Counted from the stretch's first letter, positions 8,635 through 19,664 are shown. The stretch is DNA of 64,000 nucleotides from Citrobacter youngae ATCC 29220 (GCF_000155975.1 NZ_GG730300.1:743-64742), one strand, 5' to 3'. The notes: generated by a model from the letters alone, not told the origin. Program-made: numbers and translations.

Positions 8635-10179
8635 ATGGCGGATTCACAACCCTTATCCGCCGCCCCCGAGGGGGCGGAATATTTGAGAGCAGTGCTGCGT
8701 GCGCCGGTGTACGAAGCGGCGCAGGTAACGCCGCTACAAAAAATGGAAAAACTCTCTTCGCGCCTCGACAACGTCATTCTGGTGAAGCGTGAAGACAGAC
8801 AGCCCGTTCACAGCTTCAAGCTGCGCGGGGCCTACGCCATGATGGCGGGCCTGACCGAAGAGCAAAAAGCGCACGGCGTGATTACCGCATCGGCAGGTAA
8901 TCACGCCCAGGGCGTGGCTTTCTCTTCTGCGCGATTAGGGGTGAAGGCGCTGATTGTCATGCCAACGGCAACCGCCGACATCAAAGTCGACGCCGTTCGC
9001 GGCTTTGGCGGCGAAGTATTGCTGCACGGCGCGAATTTTGATGAAGCCAAAGCCAAAGCGATTGAGCTGGCGCAACAGCAGGGCTTCACCTGGGTTCCGC
9101 CGTTTGACCATCCAATGGTCATTGCCGGGCAGGGCACGCTGGCGCTGGAATTACTGCAGCAGGACGCCCACCTCGACCGCGTTTTTGTGCCGGTGGGCGG
9201 CGGTGGATTAGCGGCGGGCGTGGCGGTGCTGATCAAACAGCTGATGCCGCAGATCAAGGTGATCGCCGTCGAAGCGGAAGATTCAGCCTGCCTGAAAGCG
9301 GCGCTGGATGCCGGCCATCCGGTGGATCTGCCGCGCGTGGGTCTCTTCGCCGAAGGCGTCGCGGTAAAGCGCATTGGCGATGAAACCTTCCGCCTGTGTC
9401 AGGAATATCTCGATGACATCATCACTGTCGATAGCGACGCGATCTGTGCGGCGATGAAAGACCTGTTCGAAGACGTGCGCGCTGTGGCGGAGCCTTCCGG
9501 AGCGCTGGCGCTGGCGGGGATGAAAAAATATATCGCCCAGCACAACATTCGCGGCGAACGTCTGGCGCATATCCTTTCCGGGGCTAACGTTAACTTCCAC
9601 TGCCTGCGCTACGTTTCCGAGCGCTGCGAGCTGGGGGAGCAGCGCGAAGCATTGTTGGCGGTAACTATTCCGGAAGAGAAAGGCAGCTTCCTGAAGTTTT
9701 GCCAGCTGCTGGGTGGGCGCTCGGTTACCGAGTTCAACTACCGTTTTGCTGATGCGAAAGACGCCTGCATTTTTGTCGGCGTACGTCTGAGTCGTGGGCT
9801 GGAAGAGCGTAAGGAAATTCTGCAACTGCTCAACGAGGGTGGCTACAGCGTGGTGGATCTGTCCGACGATGAAATGGCGAAGCTGCACGTACGCTATATG
9901 GTCGGCGGGCGTCCGTCAAAACCCTTGCAGGAGCGGCTGTACAGCTTCGAATTCCCGGAATCGCCGGGGGCGTTGCTCAAATTCCTGCATACCCTGGGAA
10001 CGCACTGGAATATCTCTCTGTTCCACTATCGCAGTCACGGCACCGATTATGGTCGCGTACTGGCGGCGTTCGAGCTGGGCGAACACGAGCCTGATTTCGA
10101 AACGCGGTTGAACGAACTGGGCTACGACTGTCACGATGAAACGCATAACCCGGCGTTCAGGTTCTTCCTGGCGGGTTAA
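8635..10179 (+). CDS. ilvA: IlvA, biosynthetic threonine deaminase
   Basis: A 514-residue PLP enzyme that deaminates threonine to 2-oxobutyrate, the committed step to isoleucine, and is inhibited by isoleucine. The PLP lysine is Lys62 in HSFKLRGAYAMM. The phosphate-binding loop is GGGGLAAG, and two ACT-like regulatory domains occupy about 330-514. I chose the second ATG (8635), with seven G residues eight bases upstream and the E. coli length. An ATG at 8629 overlapping the ilvD stop would add Met-Thr. It is the last gene of ilvXGMEDA and ends at the terminator 10190-10224. Confidence 0.97.
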   Translation: MADSQPLSAAPEGAEYLRAVLRAPVYEAAQVTPLQKMEKLSSRLDNVILVKREDRQPVHSFKLRGAYAMMAGLTEEQKAHGVITASAGNHAQGVAFSSARLGVKALIVMPTATADIKVDAVRGFGGEVLLHGANFDEAKAKAIELAQQQGFTWVPPFDHPMVIAGQGTLALELLQQDAHLDRVFVPVGGGGLAAGVAVLIKQLMPQIKVIAVEAEDSACLKAALDAGHPVDLPRVGLFAEGVAVKRIGDETFRLCQEYLDDIITVDSDAICAAMKDLFEDVRAVAEPSGALALAGMKKYIAQHNIRGERLAHILSGANVNFHCLRYVSERCELGEQREALLAVTIPEEKGSFLKFCQLLGGRSVTEFNYRFADAKDACIFVGVRLSRGLEERKEILQLLNEGGYSVVDLSDDEMAKLHVRYMVGGRPSKPLQERLYSFEFPESPGALLKFLHTLGTHWNISLFHYRSHGTDYGRVLAAFELGEHEPDFETRLNELGYDCHDETHNPAFRFFLAG

Positions 10180-10189
10180 CGGCGGCCAT

Positions 10190-10224
10190 AAAAAAAGGGT
10201 TCATGGAGACATGAACCCTTTTTT
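10190..10224. terminator. bidirectional terminator between ilvA and fabV
   Basis: A stem gggttcatg/catgaaccc with loop GAGA is flanked by seven A residues on the left and six T on the right. It can end transcription from ilvA (+) and fabV (-). Confidence 0.92.
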
Positions 10225-10241
10225 ACATCTGAATCAGAGAA

Positions 10242-11435
10242 TTACAGCGTGATGACGTCGAATTCGACTTCGGTATTCACGTCAGCATCGTAATCCACAC
10301 CGTCGAGGGCAAAACCGAACAGGTTCAGGAACTCCTGCTTGTAACCTGCATAGTCAGTTTCTTGTGCCAGGTTTTCGGTGGTGATCAGCGGCCACAGATC
10401 GCGACAGGCTTGCTGAATGTCGTCACGCAGTTCCCAGTCATCCATACGGATACGCTGGTTGTCATCAAGCGCCACTTTATCGCCGTACAGGCTGGTGGTC
10501 ATCAGACGGTTGATCTGCTCGATGCAGCCTTCGTGAATGCCCTGTTCTTTCATCAGCTTGAAGACCATGGAGATGTACAGCGGCATCACCGGAATAGCAG
10601 AAGAGGCCTGCGTGATAACCGATTTCAGTACCGCTACGTTGGCAGAACCGTTCAGCGGCGCCAGCTGATTACGCAGCGCGCCCGCCGCGCGGTCGAGGTC
10701 TTCTTTCGCTTTGCCCAGCGCGCCGTGCCAGTAGATTGGCCAGGTCAGGTCGGTACCGATGTAGGAGTAAGCCACGGTTTTCACGCCGTCAGCCAGCACG
10801 CCCGCTTCGCTCAGCGCGCCCATCCACAGTTCCCAGTCTTCGCCGCCCATGACGGTGACGGTATTCTGCACTTCTTCATCCGTTGCCGGCTCAATGCTGG
10901 CGGTGATGATCTGATCTTTGTTGGTATCAATCGCTTTAGAGGTGTAAACCTCACCGATCGGCTTCAGCGCAGAACGGACGATTTCACCGGTTTTCGGCAT
11001 TTTACGCACCGGAGAGGCCAGTGAGTAAACCACCAAATCAATCTGACCCAAGTCTTCTTTGATCAGTTTGATCACTTCATCGCGGCACTCGTCGGAGAAC
11101 GCGTCGCCGTTGATGCTTTTGGAGTACAAACCTTCGCGTTTTGCGGCTTCATCGAAGGCGGCAGAGTTATACCAGCCCGCGGAACCTGGTTTGGTTTCCG
11201 TGCCCGGCTTTTCGAAAAATACGCCGATAGTGGCGGCACCGCTGCCAAATGCGGCGGAAATTCTGGAGGCAAGGCCATAACCGGTGGAAGCACCGATCAC
11301 CAGCACGCGGGAAGGGCCGTTCTCTATTTTCCCGTTCTGCTTAACATACTCGATCTGTTTTTCCACGTTGACTTTGCAGCCAGTCGGATGAGTCGTTGTA
11401 CAGATGAATCCACGAATTTTTGGTTTGATTATCAT
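10242..11435 (-). CDS. fabV: FabV, enoyl-ACP reductase / trans-2-enoyl-CoA reductase (NADH)
   Basis: A 397-residue member of the FabV/Ter family of single-domain enoyl reductases, much longer than FabI (about 260). It reduces trans-2-enoyl-ACP or -CoA with NADH in fatty-acid elongation. The nucleotide-binding motif [15 protein letters not shown] is at about 44-58, and the family catalytic Tyr-X8-Lys is in [12 protein letters not shown]. The usual N-terminal [17 protein letters not shown] is present. FabV enzymes of Vibrio and Pseudomonas resist triclosan; resistance here is inferred. The gene is a single unit between the operons for ilvA and ilvY. No clear ribosome site precedes the ATG. It is absent from this position in E. 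coli K-12. Confidence 0.94.
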   Translation of the reverse strand: MIIKPKIRGFICTTTHPTGCKVNVEKQIEYVKQNGKIENGPSRVLVIGASTGYGLASRISAAFGSGAATIGVFFEKPGTETKPGSAGWYNSAAFDEAAKREGLYSKSINGDAFSDECRDEVIKLIKEDLGQIDLVVYSLASPVRKMPKTGEIVRSALKPIGEVYTSKAIDTNKDQIITASIEPATDEEVQNTVTVMGGEDWELWMGALSEAGVLADGVKTVAYSYIGTDLTWPIYWHGALGKAKEDLDRAAGALRNQLAPLNGSANVAVLKSVITQASSAIPVMPLYISMVFKLMKEQGIHEGCIEQINRLMTTSLYGDKVALDDNQRIRMDDWELRDDIQQACRDLWPLITTENLAQETDYAGYKQEFLNLFGFALDGVDYDADVNTEVEFDVITL

Positions 11436-11609
11436 AATGATGGCTAATTAAGTTGTATTTTCGCTGTCAAGTGCGCAATGACACCGTCTGTTCTGGCCTG
11501 CTTAACGTGATGGTTAACAAGCCCCCCACATCTATTATGGCACGCGACATTATACAGAAAAGGAGCGTGAATACTGAATCTACCACTCTTTTTCGGCCCC
11601 GCGCGGGGG

Positions 11610-12512
11610 CTATTCGGTCGTTTTACGCTCCAGAACTATCTTCCAGAACGCGTCCACCAACGGCTCATGCAGCCGTTTTTTCTGCACGCAGACGCCCAGT
11701 TCAAACGGCGTTTTCTCATCGCTGCGCTCAAGAATCATCACGCGATTACGCACCGGCTCCGGGCTATTCTCCAGCACCACTTCCGGAATCAGAGCTACGC
11801 CGCAGCCCAGCGCCACCATCGACACCATCGCCTCGTGGCCGCCAACGGTCGCATAAATCGACGGGTTGCTGATTTTATGGCGACGGAACCACAGTTCAAT
11901 GCGGCGGCGCACAGGGCCTTGGTCGGCCATGATAAACGGCACGGTCGACCAGTCGGGCTTATCGGTGGAAACCTGGTTGCGCACCGGGCAGGGCAGCGCC
12001 GGAGCGATCAGCACCACCGCCAGATTTTCCAGCATCGAAAACGCCACCGCGCCCGGCAGCGTTTCCGGCTTACCGGCAATCGCCAGGTCCGCTTCGCCGG
12101 TCACCACTTTTTCCATCGCATCGGCGGCGTCGCCGGTGGTGAGCTTAATTTCCACCGAGGGGTGCTCGGCGCGAAAGCGGTCAAGGATCGGCGGCAGGTG
12201 GCTGTACGCGGCGGTTACCGAACAGAAAATATGCAGTTCGCCGGAAAGTGACGGTCCCTGCTGATCGAGCGTATGGCGTAGTTGCTGATACTGCAACAGC
12301 GTCTGCTGGGCAAATACGCGCAGCTCTTCGCCCGCTTCGGTGAGTGTGACCGTGCGGTTATCGCGTACAAACAGCGGCTGGCCGAGGTCTTCTTCGAGGC
12401 GCTGAATCTGTCGGGATAGCGTGGAGGGACTGACGTGCATCGCCCGCGCACTGCGGCCAAAATGGCGGCTTTCCGCCAGATGCAGGAAGGTTTTCAGATC
12501 GCGTAAATCCAC
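11610..12512 (-). CDS. ilvY: IlvY, LysR-type activator of ilvC
   Basis: A 300-residue LysR-type regulator. The helix-turn-helix is at about 18-37 (HFGRSARAMHVSPSTLSRQI), with a periplasmic-binding-like effector domain after residue 90. IlvY binds tandem operators in the ilvY-ilvC intergenic region and activates ilvC when acetolactate or acetohydroxybutyrate accumulates, while repressing its own gene. It is divergent from ilvC by 158 bases. It is three residues longer at the C terminus than E. coli IlvY. Confidence 0.97.
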   Translation of the reverse strand: MDLRDLKTFLHLAESRHFGRSARAMHVSPSTLSRQIQRLEEDLGQPLFVRDNRTVTLTEAGEELRVFAQQTLLQYQQLRHTLDQQGPSLSGELHIFCSVTAAYSHLPPILDRFRAEHPSVEIKLTTGDAADAMEKVVTGEADLAIAGKPETLPGAVAFSMLENLAVVLIAPALPCPVRNQVSTDKPDWSTVPFIMADQGPVRRRIELWFRRHKISNPSIYATVGGHEAMVSMVALGCGVALIPEVVLENSPEPVRNRVMILERSDEKTPFELGVCVQKKRLHEPLVDAFWKIVLERKTTE

Positions 12513-12535
12513 CGGCTAACCCCTTAATTTTTACG

Positions 12536-12600
12536 TTGCAGAAATTGCAATGTGACGTTGTGAATATATCAATTTCCGCAATAAATTTCCTGTTGTAATG
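12536..12600. promoter_or_regulatory. IlvY operators and ilvY/ilvC divergent promoters
   Basis: The palindrome ttgca-gaaat-tgcaa at 12536-12550 is the likely first IlvY operator (LysR-type T-N11-A form). An AT-rich second site around 12571-12600 covers the expected ilvC promoter. The assignment rests on the position between divergent ilvY and ilvC and on the known O1/O2 layout in E. coli. Confidence 0.6.
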
Positions 12601-12670
12601 TGAGTCTATTCTCGCTGAACAGCGAACCGAATAATAAGCACCACAACACAACATCACGGAGTACACCACC

Positions 12671-14146
12671 ATGGCTAACTACTTTAATACACTGAACCTG
12701 CGCCAGCAGCTGGCACAGCTGGGTAAATGTCGCTTTATGGGCCGCGACGAATTTGCTGACGGCGCGAGCTACCTGCAGGGTAAAAAAGTGGTCATCGTCG
12801 GCTGTGGCGCACAGGGTCTGAACCAGGGCCTGAACATGCGTGACTCCGGTCTGGATATCGCCTACGCGCTGCGTAAAGAAGCGATTGCTGAGAAGCGCGC
12901 CTCCTGGCGTAAAGCGACCGAAAACGGCTTCAAAGTGGGTACCTACGAAGAGCTGATCCCGCAGGCTGACCTGGTGGTTAACCTGACGCCGGACAAACAG
13001 CACTCCGACGTTGTGCGTTCCGTACAGCCGCTAATGAAAGACGGCGCGGCGCTGGGTTACTCCCACGGCTTCAATATCGTGGAAGTGGGCGAGCAGATCC
13101 GTAAAGACATCACCGTGGTGATGGTGGCGCCGAAGTGTCCGGGTACCGAAGTGCGTGAAGAGTACAAACGTGGTTTTGGTGTACCGACTTTGATCGCGGT
13201 TCACCCGGAAAACGATCCAAAAGGCGAAGGCATGGCGATTGCCAAAGCCTGGGCCGCAGCAACCGGCGGTCACCGCGCGGGCGTGCTGGAGTCGTCCTTC
13301 GTGGCGGAAGTGAAATCTGACCTGATGGGCGAGCAGACTATCCTGTGCGGTATGCTGCAGGCGGGTTCTCTGCTGTGCTTCGACAAGCTGGTGGCAGAAG
13401 GCACCGACCCGGCATACGCGGAAAAACTGATTCAGTTCGGCTGGGAAACCATCACCGAAGCGCTGAAGCAGGGCGGCATCACCCTGATGATGGACCGTCT
13501 GTCTAACCCGGCGAAACTGCGCGCTTATGCGCTGTCAGAACAGTTAAAAGAGATCATGGCGCCGCTGTTCCAGAAACACATGGACGACATCATCTCCGGT
13601 GAATTCTCTTCCGGCATGATGGCTGACTGGGCCAACGACGATAAGAAACTGCTGACCTGGCGTGAAGAGACCGGTAAAACCGCGTTCGAAACCGCACCGC
13701 AGTTTGAAGGTAAAATCGGCGAGCAGGAGTACTTCGATAAAGGCGTGCTGATGATCGCGATGGTGAAAGCGGGCGTTGAGCTGGCGTTCGAAACCATGGT
13801 GGATTCCGGCATCATCGAAGAATCGGCTTACTACGAATCACTGCACGAGCTGCCGCTTATCGCCAACACCATTGCGCGTAAGCGTCTGTACGAAATGAAC
13901 GTGGTTATCTCCGATACCGCAGAATACGGTAACTATCTGTTCTCTTACGCTTGCGTACCGCTGCTGAAAGAGTTCATGACGACCTTGCAGACCGGCGACC
14001 TGGGCAAAGCGATTGCTGAAGGCGCAGTAGATAATGCGCAACTGCGTGATGTGAACGACGCCATTCGCGGCCATGCTATCGAGAAAGTCGGCCAGAAACT
14101 GCGTGGCTACATGACGGATATGAAGCGTATCGCAGTAGCGGGTTGA
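12671..14146 (+). CDS. ilvC: IlvC, ketol-acid reductoisomerase (class II)
   Basis: A 491-residue NADPH-dependent enzyme converting acetolactate and acetohydroxybutyrate to dihydroxy acids. The Rossmann motif [17 protein letters not shown] is at about 45-61, and acidic metal-ligand motifs lie in the duplicated C-terminal knotted domain, giving the long class II form. CGGAG stands a few bases upstream of the ATG. It is expressed from the IlvY-activated promoter as a single gene, followed by REP elements and a terminator. Confidence 0.98.
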   Translation: MANYFNTLNLRQQLAQLGKCRFMGRDEFADGASYLQGKKVVIVGCGAQGLNQGLNMRDSGLDIAYALRKEAIAEKRASWRKATENGFKVGTYEELIPQADLVVNLTPDKQHSDVVRSVQPLMKDGAALGYSHGFNIVEVGEQIRKDITVVMVAPKCPGTEVREEYKRGFGVPTLIAVHPENDPKGEGMAIAKAWAAATGGHRAGVLESSFVAEVKSDLMGEQTILCGMLQAGSLLCFDKLVAEGTDPAYAEKLIQFGWETITEALKQGGITLMMDRLSNPAKLRAYALSEQLKEIMAPLFQKHMDDIISGEFSSGMMADWANDDKKLLTWREETGKTAFETAPQFEGKIGEQEYFDKGVLMIAMVKAGVELAFETMVDSGIIEESAYYESLHELPLIANTIARKRLYEMNVVISDTAEYGNYLFSYACVPLLKEFMTTLQTGDLGKAIAEGAVDNAQLRDVNDAIRGHAIEKVGQKLRGYMTDMKRIAVAG

Positions 14147-14153
14147 TAAACTT

Positions 14154-14227
14154 TGTCGGGTGGCACTGCGCTTACCCGACCTACAAATGTTGCAACGTAG
14201 GCCTGATAAGCGAAGCGCCATCAGGCA
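14154..14227. repeat. pair of REP elements after ilvC
   Basis: Two palindromic units in opposite orientation lie here. One is at 14154-14184 (gtcgggtggc...cttacccgac), and one at 14197-14227 (gtaggcctgataagcg...ccatcaggca). This is a small BIME in the 3' untranslated region of ilvC, next to the shared terminator. Confidence 0.85.
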
Positions 14228-14260
14228 AAAAAGCCCGGAGGTTTATACTCCGGGCTTTTT
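14227..14260. terminator. bidirectional terminator between ilvC and ppiC
   Basis: A stem agcccggag/ctccgggct with a 7-base loop is preceded by six A and followed by five T, so it can act on both convergent genes. Confidence 0.93.
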
Positions 14261-14261
14261 A

Positions 14262-14591
<330 letters not shown>

Positions 14592-14628
14592 TTATTCTCC
14601 CCTCCCGATTTTCATTGAGTGATCTTTT

Positions 14629-16650
14629 ATGCGTTTGAACCCCGGACAACAACAAGCCGTCGAATTCGTCACCGGACCCTGCCTGGTGCTGGCGGGTGCG
14701 GGTTCCGGTAAGACGCGTGTTATCACTAACAAAATCGCGCATCTGATTCGCGAGTGTGGCTACCAGGCCCGGCATATTGCGGCAGTGACCTTTACCAATA
14801 AAGCCGCGCGCGAGATGAAAGAGCGTGTGGCGCAAACGCTGGGTCGCAAAGAGGCGCGTGGGTTGATGATCTCCACCTTCCATACCCTGGGGCTGGATGT
14901 CATTAAGCGTGAATATGCGGCGCTGGGGATGAAGTCGAATTTCTCGCTGTTTGACGATACCGACCAGGTGGCCCTGCTCAAGGAGCTGACCGAAGGACTA
15001 ATTGAAGACGATAAGCTTATCCTGCAACAGCTGATCTCGACGATCTCCAACTGGAAAAACGATCTGATGACCCCGGCGCAGGCGGCAGCCAGCGCAAAGG
15101 GCGAACGCGATCGTATTTTTGCTCACTGCTATGGTCTGTATGACGCCCATATGAAGGCGTGTAATGTTCTCGATTTTGACGATCTGATCCTGCTCCCCAC
15201 GCTGCTGCTGCAGCGCAATGAAGAGGTGCGCGAGCGCTGGCAGAACAAAATTCGTTACCTGCTGGTGGATGAGTATCAGGATACCAATACCAGCCAGTAC
15301 GAACTGGTGAAGCTGCTGGTGGGGAAACGCGCGCGCTTCACCGTGGTGGGCGATGACGATCAGTCGATTTACTCCTGGCGTGGCGCGCGTCCGCAGAACC
15401 TGGTGCTGCTGAGCAAAGATTTTCCGGCTCTGCAGGTGGTTAAACTGGAGCAGAACTACCGCTCTTCAGGGCGCATCCTGAAGGCGGCGAATATTCTCAT
15501 TGCTAACAACCCGCACGTGTTTGAAAAGCGGCTCTTTTCCGAGCTGGGTTACGGCGCAGAGCTAAAAGTATTGAGCGCCAATAACGAAGAGCACGAAGCG
15601 GAGCGCGTCACCGGCGAGCTGATTGCCCATCACTTCGTTAATAAGACGCAATATAAAGACTACGCGATTCTGTATCGTGGCAACCATCAGTCGCGGGTGT
15701 TCGAAAAATTCCTGATGCAGAACCGCATCCCGTACAAAATTTCCGGCGGCACGTCGTTCTTCTCTCGCCCGGAGATTAAAGACCTGCTGGCCTATTTACG
15801 GGTGCTAAGCAACCCGGATGACGACAGCGCGTTCCTGCGTATCGTTAACACGCCAAAGCGCGAGATTGGTTCGGCAACGCTGCAAAAGCTGGGCGAGTGG
15901 GCGATGACCCGCAACAAAAGCCTGTTCACTGCCAGCTTTGATATGGGGTTGAGCCAGACGCTGACCGGGCGGGGTTATGATTCTCTGACCCGCTTTACGC
16001 ACTGGCTGGGTGAAATTCAGCGCCTGGCGGAGCGTGAGCCGGTTGCCGCCGTGCGCGACCTGATCCACGGCATTGATTACGAGTCCTGGCTGTATGAAAC
16101 CTCGCCCAGCCCGAAAGCGGCAGAAATGCGCATGAAGAACGTCAACACGCTGTTTGGCTGGATGACGGAGATGCTGGAAGGCAGCGAGCTGGAAGAGCCA
16201 ATGACCCTGACCCAGGTGGTTACCCGTTTTACTCTGCGTGACATGATGGAACGCGGCGAAAGCGAAGAAGAGCTGGATCAGGTGCAGTTGATGACGCTGC
16301 ATGCTTCAAAAGGACTGGAGTTTCCGTACGTGTTTATGGTGGGAATGGAAGAAGGGTTTTTGCCGCATCAGAGCAGCATCGATGAAGACAATATCGATGA
16401 AGAGCGTCGTCTGGCTTACGTAGGGATTACCCGTGCGCAGAAAGAGCTCATCTTCACGCTGTGTAAAGAACGCCGCCAGTACGGCGAGCTGGTACGTCCG
16501 GAACCGAGCCGTTTCCTGTTAGAACTGCCACAGGATGACGTTATCTGGGAACAGGAGCGTAAAGTGGTCAGCGCCGAGGAGCGGATGCAAAAAGGGCAGG
16601 CCAGCATCGCTAATATTCGGGCAATGATGGCGAAGGCCAAAGAGAAGTAA
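14629..16650 (+). CDS. rep: Rep, ATP-dependent 3'-5' DNA helicase
   Basis: A 673-residue UvrD/Rep superfamily 1A helicase that assists replication forks past protein blocks and contacts DnaB. Walker [10 protein letters not shown] (Lys28) starts the protein, followed by motif II ([10 protein letters not shown]), motif III ([14 protein letters not shown]) and motif VI ([14 protein letters not shown]). The C-terminal tail is basic and Ala/Lys-rich, as in the DnaB-contacting tail of E. coli Rep. The length is the same as E. coli. Confidence 0.98.
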   Translation: MRLNPGQQQAVEFVTGPCLVLAGAGSGKTRVITNKIAHLIRECGYQARHIAAVTFTNKAAREMKERVAQTLGRKEARGLMISTFHTLGLDVIKREYAALGMKSNFSLFDDTDQVALLKELTEGLIEDDKLILQQLISTISNWKNDLMTPAQAAASAKGERDRIFAHCYGLYDAHMKACNVLDFDDLILLPTLLLQRNEEVRERWQNKIRYLLVDEYQDTNTSQYELVKLLVGKRARFTVVGDDDQSIYSWRGARPQNLVLLSKDFPALQVVKLEQNYRSSGRILKAANILIANNPHVFEKRLFSELGYGAELKVLSANNEEHEAERVTGELIAHHFVNKTQYKDYAILYRGNHQSRVFEKFLMQNRIPYKISGGTSFFSRPEIKDLLAYLRVLSNPDDDSAFLRIVNTPKREIGSATLQKLGEWAMTRNKSLFTASFDMGLSQTLTGRGYDSLTRFTHWLGEIQRLAEREPVAAVRDLIHGIDYESWLYETSPSPKAAEMRMKNVNTLFGWMTEMLEGSELEEPMTLTQVVTRFTLRDMMERGESEEELDQVQLMTLHASKGLEFPYVFMVGMEEGFLPHQSSIDEDNIDEERRLAYVGITRAQKELIFTLCKERRQYGELVRPEPSRFLLELPQDDVIWEQERKVVSAEERMQKGQASIANIRAMMAKAKEK

Positions 16651-16657
16651 TATTTGG

Positions 16658-16688
16658 TAGGCCGGATAAGCGTAAGCGCCATCCGGCA
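16658..16688. repeat. REP element after rep
   Basis: A single REP unit, taggccggataagcg...gccatccggca, lies between the convergent genes rep and gppA. It may act as an mRNA 3' stabiliser or gyrase site; the role is inferred. Confidence 0.88.
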
Positions 16689-16697
16689 AATTAGCGC

Positions 16698-18179
16698 TTA
16701 ATGAACGTCCAGCGGCCAGTGAACATAGCTTTGCCACTCACTTTCCTGATCGATAAGTTCTTTACCTAGCGGGTGATGTTCCAGCCAGCCTTCAGGCAGC
16801 GTGACCGTCAGGTGCTCATCGCTTGCATCCAGCTGAATTTCCGGCACTAAATCATCGCGGCGGCGGCTGGCGAAAATGATCGCCAGACGTAGCAAACGGC
16901 AAAGGTGCTCCGCGATGCGCGGCGGCACGGCGTTTTGTTGATGGAGTGAGGAGAGATCGACCGGGTTAGTCTGGTTGAGCAACAGCGTGGCTAACAGTTT
17001 TTTCTGCGCTGGCGTGAAACCCGGAAGATCGAGATTGCGCACCAGATAAGCGGCATGCTGTGGCGCCTGTTTAAAATCAACGCTCAGCCCTATTTCATGC
17101 AGCTGACAGGCACTAATTAGCAGTTCACGGCTAATTGTCTCCAGATGCCACTTATTTGCTACCTGATCGAAGAATTTAGCCGCTAAGTTGGCAACACGAT
17201 GCGCTTGCTCTGTATCGACCATAAATCGACGCTGAATATTGCGTAACGTGCGGCTGCGAATATCCTGATCCACCGCCAGATGTAGCATGCCGTAAACCAG
17301 CCCTTCGCGTAATGCGCCGCCAGCGAGGGTCATGCATTGAATATTCAATTCGGTGAAAATGGCGATCAGGATCGCCAGCCCGCTGGGGAAAACCAGCGCG
17401 CGTTCCAGCGTTAATCCTTCAATTTCCAGCTCTTCCAGACGTCCGCAATGAATGGCGCGCTGCTTTAGCTGTTGGAGTTTCGCCAGCGTAATGCGCTCAT
17501 CCATGCCTTGCGCCATCATGATTTCCTGTAACGCCTGGACGGTGCCAGAGGCACCCACGCAGACTTTCCAGCCATGAAAACGCAGTTTGTCCGCGACCGG
17601 GCGCAGCACTTCGCGCGCAGCCTTCTCGGCCTGGTCGAAGTTTTCCTGCGCCAGATTACGATCGGTGAAATACCGTTCCAGCCAGGTGACGCAGCCCATT
17701 GACAGGCTAAACAGGGAGGTGGTTTGCGCGCCGGAGCCGGTAACCAGTTCCGTGCTGGCGCCGCCAATATCAACGACCAGACGCTGATCGGCACCGCCGG
17801 TAGTGTGGGCAACACCCTGATAAATCAGCCGGGCTTCTTCTTCGCCGCTAATAACCTGCACCGGACAGCCGAGGATTTCTTGCGCTTTGGCGATAAATAC
17901 ATCGGCATTGACGGCGATGCGTAACGTTGCCGTGGCGACCACGCGGATTTGCGGGTGAGGAATATCCTGCAGACGTTCAGCAAACAGGCGCAGGCATTGC
18001 CAACCACGCTCCATCGCCTCTGTGGAGAGAACGTAGTCACTATTGAGTCCAGCGGCCAGACGCACTTTGCGTTTAATACGCGTGAGCGTCTGGATGCTTC
18101 CCGCCACCTCGCGTACGACCAGCATATGAAAGCTATTGGAGCCGAGATCGATTGCTGCGTATAGCGAAGTAGAATTCAT
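16698..18179 (-). CDS. gppA: GppA, pppGpp 5'-phosphatase / exopolyphosphatase
   Basis: A 493-residue member of the Ppx/GppA family that hydrolyses pppGpp to ppGpp. The sugar-kinase/actin fold begins with [15 protein letters not shown], the phosphate loop [12 protein letters not shown] is at about 143-154, and a C-terminal HD-like domain contains the motif [12 protein letters not shown] chose the ATG at 18179, with AAGG nine bases upstream and the family start NSTSLY. An ATG at 18188 lies too close to that site. It lies downstream of rhlB on the same strand, with an ERIC element in the gap, so it may be co-transcribed. Confidence 0.95.
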   Translation of the reverse strand: MNSTSLYAAIDLGSNSFHMLVVREVAGSIQTLTRIKRKVRLAAGLNSDYVLSTEAMERGWQCLRLFAERLQDIPHPQIRVVATATLRIAVNADVFIAKAQEILGCPVQVISGEEEARLIYQGVAHTTGGADQRLVVDIGGASTELVTGSGAQTTSLFSLSMGCVTWLERYFTDRNLAQENFDQAEKAAREVLRPVADKLRFHGWKVCVGASGTVQALQEIMMAQGMDERITLAKLQQLKQRAIHCGRLEELEIEGLTLERALVFPSGLAILIAIFTELNIQCMTLAGGALREGLVYGMLHLAVDQDIRSRTLRNIQRRFMVDTEQAHRVANLAAKFFDQVANKWHLETISRELLISACQLHEIGLSVDFKQAPQHAAYLVRNLDLPGFTPAQKKLLATLLLNQTNPVDLSSLHQQNAVPPRIAEHLCRLLRLAIIFASRRRDDLVPEIQLDASDEHLTVTLPEGWLEHHPLGKELIDQESEWQSYVHWPLDVH

Positions 18180-18183
18180 ACAC

Positions 18184-18376
18184 TTCATCCTTCAACCTGT
18201 ATCTGTGTTGGCTGCTTTCATTATTAGATTAGGCCCATTCCTGGGCCTAACCCCTACGGGGCTGTTGCAAGCAACGTTCAAATCTGTTCCTGACAGATTT
18301 GTCACCCGAATCACTTACTTTTGTAAGCTCATCGGGATTCGTTTTCTTGCCGCCTTGATACAGGCTGAATGATTTT
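18184..18376. repeat. ERIC (IRU) element with about 80 extra bases
   Basis: The core tcacttacttttgtaagctc and the downstream cttgccgcctt are diagnostic of the enterobacterial repetitive intergenic consensus. The terminal arms ttcaacctgtatc (18191-18203) and gatacaggctgaa (18357-18369) pair as the outer palindrome. Compared with the second copy (near 59760) the left half is 80 bases longer. The extra part, about 18229-18300, consists of four back-to-back perfect hairpins. ERIC elements with an insertion of about 70 bp are known. It lies in the rhlB-gppA gap and would be part of their mRNA. Confidence 0.85.
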
Positions 18377-18395
18377 GTGTATGGCATAACTTTTC

Positions 18396-19664
18396 TTAAC
18401 CTGAACGACGACGATTACGCGGAGCGCCACCGGCACGACGCGGACCATTGCCTGTGCGCGGGCGCGTCAGGCGCAGCGGCTTCGGCAGATCGGTCATCAG
18501 CGCATCCGGATTGTACTTGCTGACCGGAATCGAGTGGCCGATATAGGTCTCGATGGCGGGTAAATTCAGCGCGTATTCTTCGCAGGCCAGGCTGATAGAG
18601 TGACCGCTTGCGCCGGCACGACCGGTACGACCGATGCGGTGAACGTAATCTTCGCAGTCATCCGGCAGGTCATAGTTAAACACGTGCGTTACGGCTGGGA
18701 TATGCAGACCACGCGCGGCGACGTCAGTCGCAACGAGAATGTCGAGATCGCCACGGGTGAACTCATCCAGGATACGCAGGCGTTTTTTCTGCGCCACGTC
18801 ACCGGTCAGCAGACCGACGCGATGACCGTCCGCAGCGAGGCTGCCCCAGATATCTTCACAACGGTGCTTGGTGTTAGCAAAGACGATGGCGCGATCTGGC
18901 CACTCCTCTTCAATCAACGTTTGCAGCAAGCGCATTTTTTCTTCGTTGGAAGGGTAGAAGAGCTCTTCTTTAATACGGTGACCCGTCTTTTGTTCCGGTT
19001 CGACTTCAACGTACTCAGCGTTATTCATCTGTTCGAATGCCAGTTCGCGAACGCGGTAAGAGAGCGTTGCAGAAAACAGCATGTTCAGACGTTGAGTGGT
19101 TGGCGGCATACGACGGAACAGCCAACGGATATCTTTAATAAAGCCCAGATCGTACATACGATCGGCTTCATCCAGTACCACGACCTGAATCGCGCCCAGG
19201 TTAATGTGATTCTGCTTTGCATAGTCGATGAGACGACCGGTCGTGCCGATAAGAATATCGACGCCGCTTTCCAGCACTTTCAGCTGTTTGTCGTAGCCGT
19301 CGCCGCCATAAGCCAGGCCTAATTTCAGGCCGGTGGTCTGTGCCAACGGCTCGGCATCGGCGTGGATCTGCACGGCTAACTCACGCGTCGGCGCCATGAT
19401 TAACGCACGCGGTTGGTTCACCTTGCTATCGGCAATCGCGGGATGAGAGAGAAGATAATGAAACGTTGACGTCAGGAACGCCATCGTTTTTCCGGTACCG
19501 GTTTGCGCCTGCCCTGCAACGTCACGACCTGCCAGCGTTAGCGGCAGCGCGAGAGCCTGAATGGGCGTGCAGTTATAAAACCCTTTATTTTCAAGGGCTT
19601 CTATCACCTTTGGGTGCAGGGCGAAGTCGGAAAACTTCTGTTCTGTTAAATGTGTTTTGCTCAT
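18396..19664 (-). CDS. rhlB: RhlB, DEAD-box RNA helicase of the degradosome
   Basis: A 422-residue DEAD-box helicase that unwinds structured mRNA for RNase E and polynucleotide phosphorylase. The Q motif precedes Walker A AQTGTGKT (53-60). [13 protein letters not shown] is motif II, SAT is motif III and [10 protein letters not shown] is motif VI. The C-terminal tail is Arg/Gly-rich ([12 protein letters not shown]...), as in E. coli. It is divergent from trxA across a 131-bp region. Confidence 0.98.
   Translation of the reverse strand: MSKTHLTEQKFSDFALHPKVIEALENKGFYNCTPIQALALPLTLAGRDVAGQAQTGTGKTMAFLTSTFHYLLSHPAIADSKVNQPRALIMAPTRELAVQIHADAEPLAQTTGLKLGLAYGGDGYDKQLKVLESGVDILIGTTGRLIDYAKQNHINLGAIQVVVLDEADRMYDLGFIKDIRWLFRRMPPTTQRLNMLFSATLSYRVRELAFEQMNNAEYVEVEPEQKTGHRIKEELFYPSNEEKMRLLQTLIEEEWPDRAIVFANTKHRCEDIWGSLAADGHRVGLLTGDVAQKKRLRILDEFTRGDLDILVATDVAARGLHIPAVTHVFNYDLPDDCEDYVHRIGRTGRAGASGHSISLACEEYALNLPAIETYIGHSIPVSKYNPDALMTDLPKPLRLTRPRTGNGPRRAGGAPRNRRRSG

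Noticed and set aside
7808-8647. 279-codon frame on the minus strand inside ilvD
   Set aside because: Shadow of ilvD; composition rich in Arg, His and Phe is typical of antisense translation.
11588-11615. GC-rich palindrome (gccccgcgcgggggc) as a terminator of ilvY
   Set aside because: Read in the ilvY direction the stem is followed by A residues, not T, so it is not an intrinsic terminator; the function is unclear.
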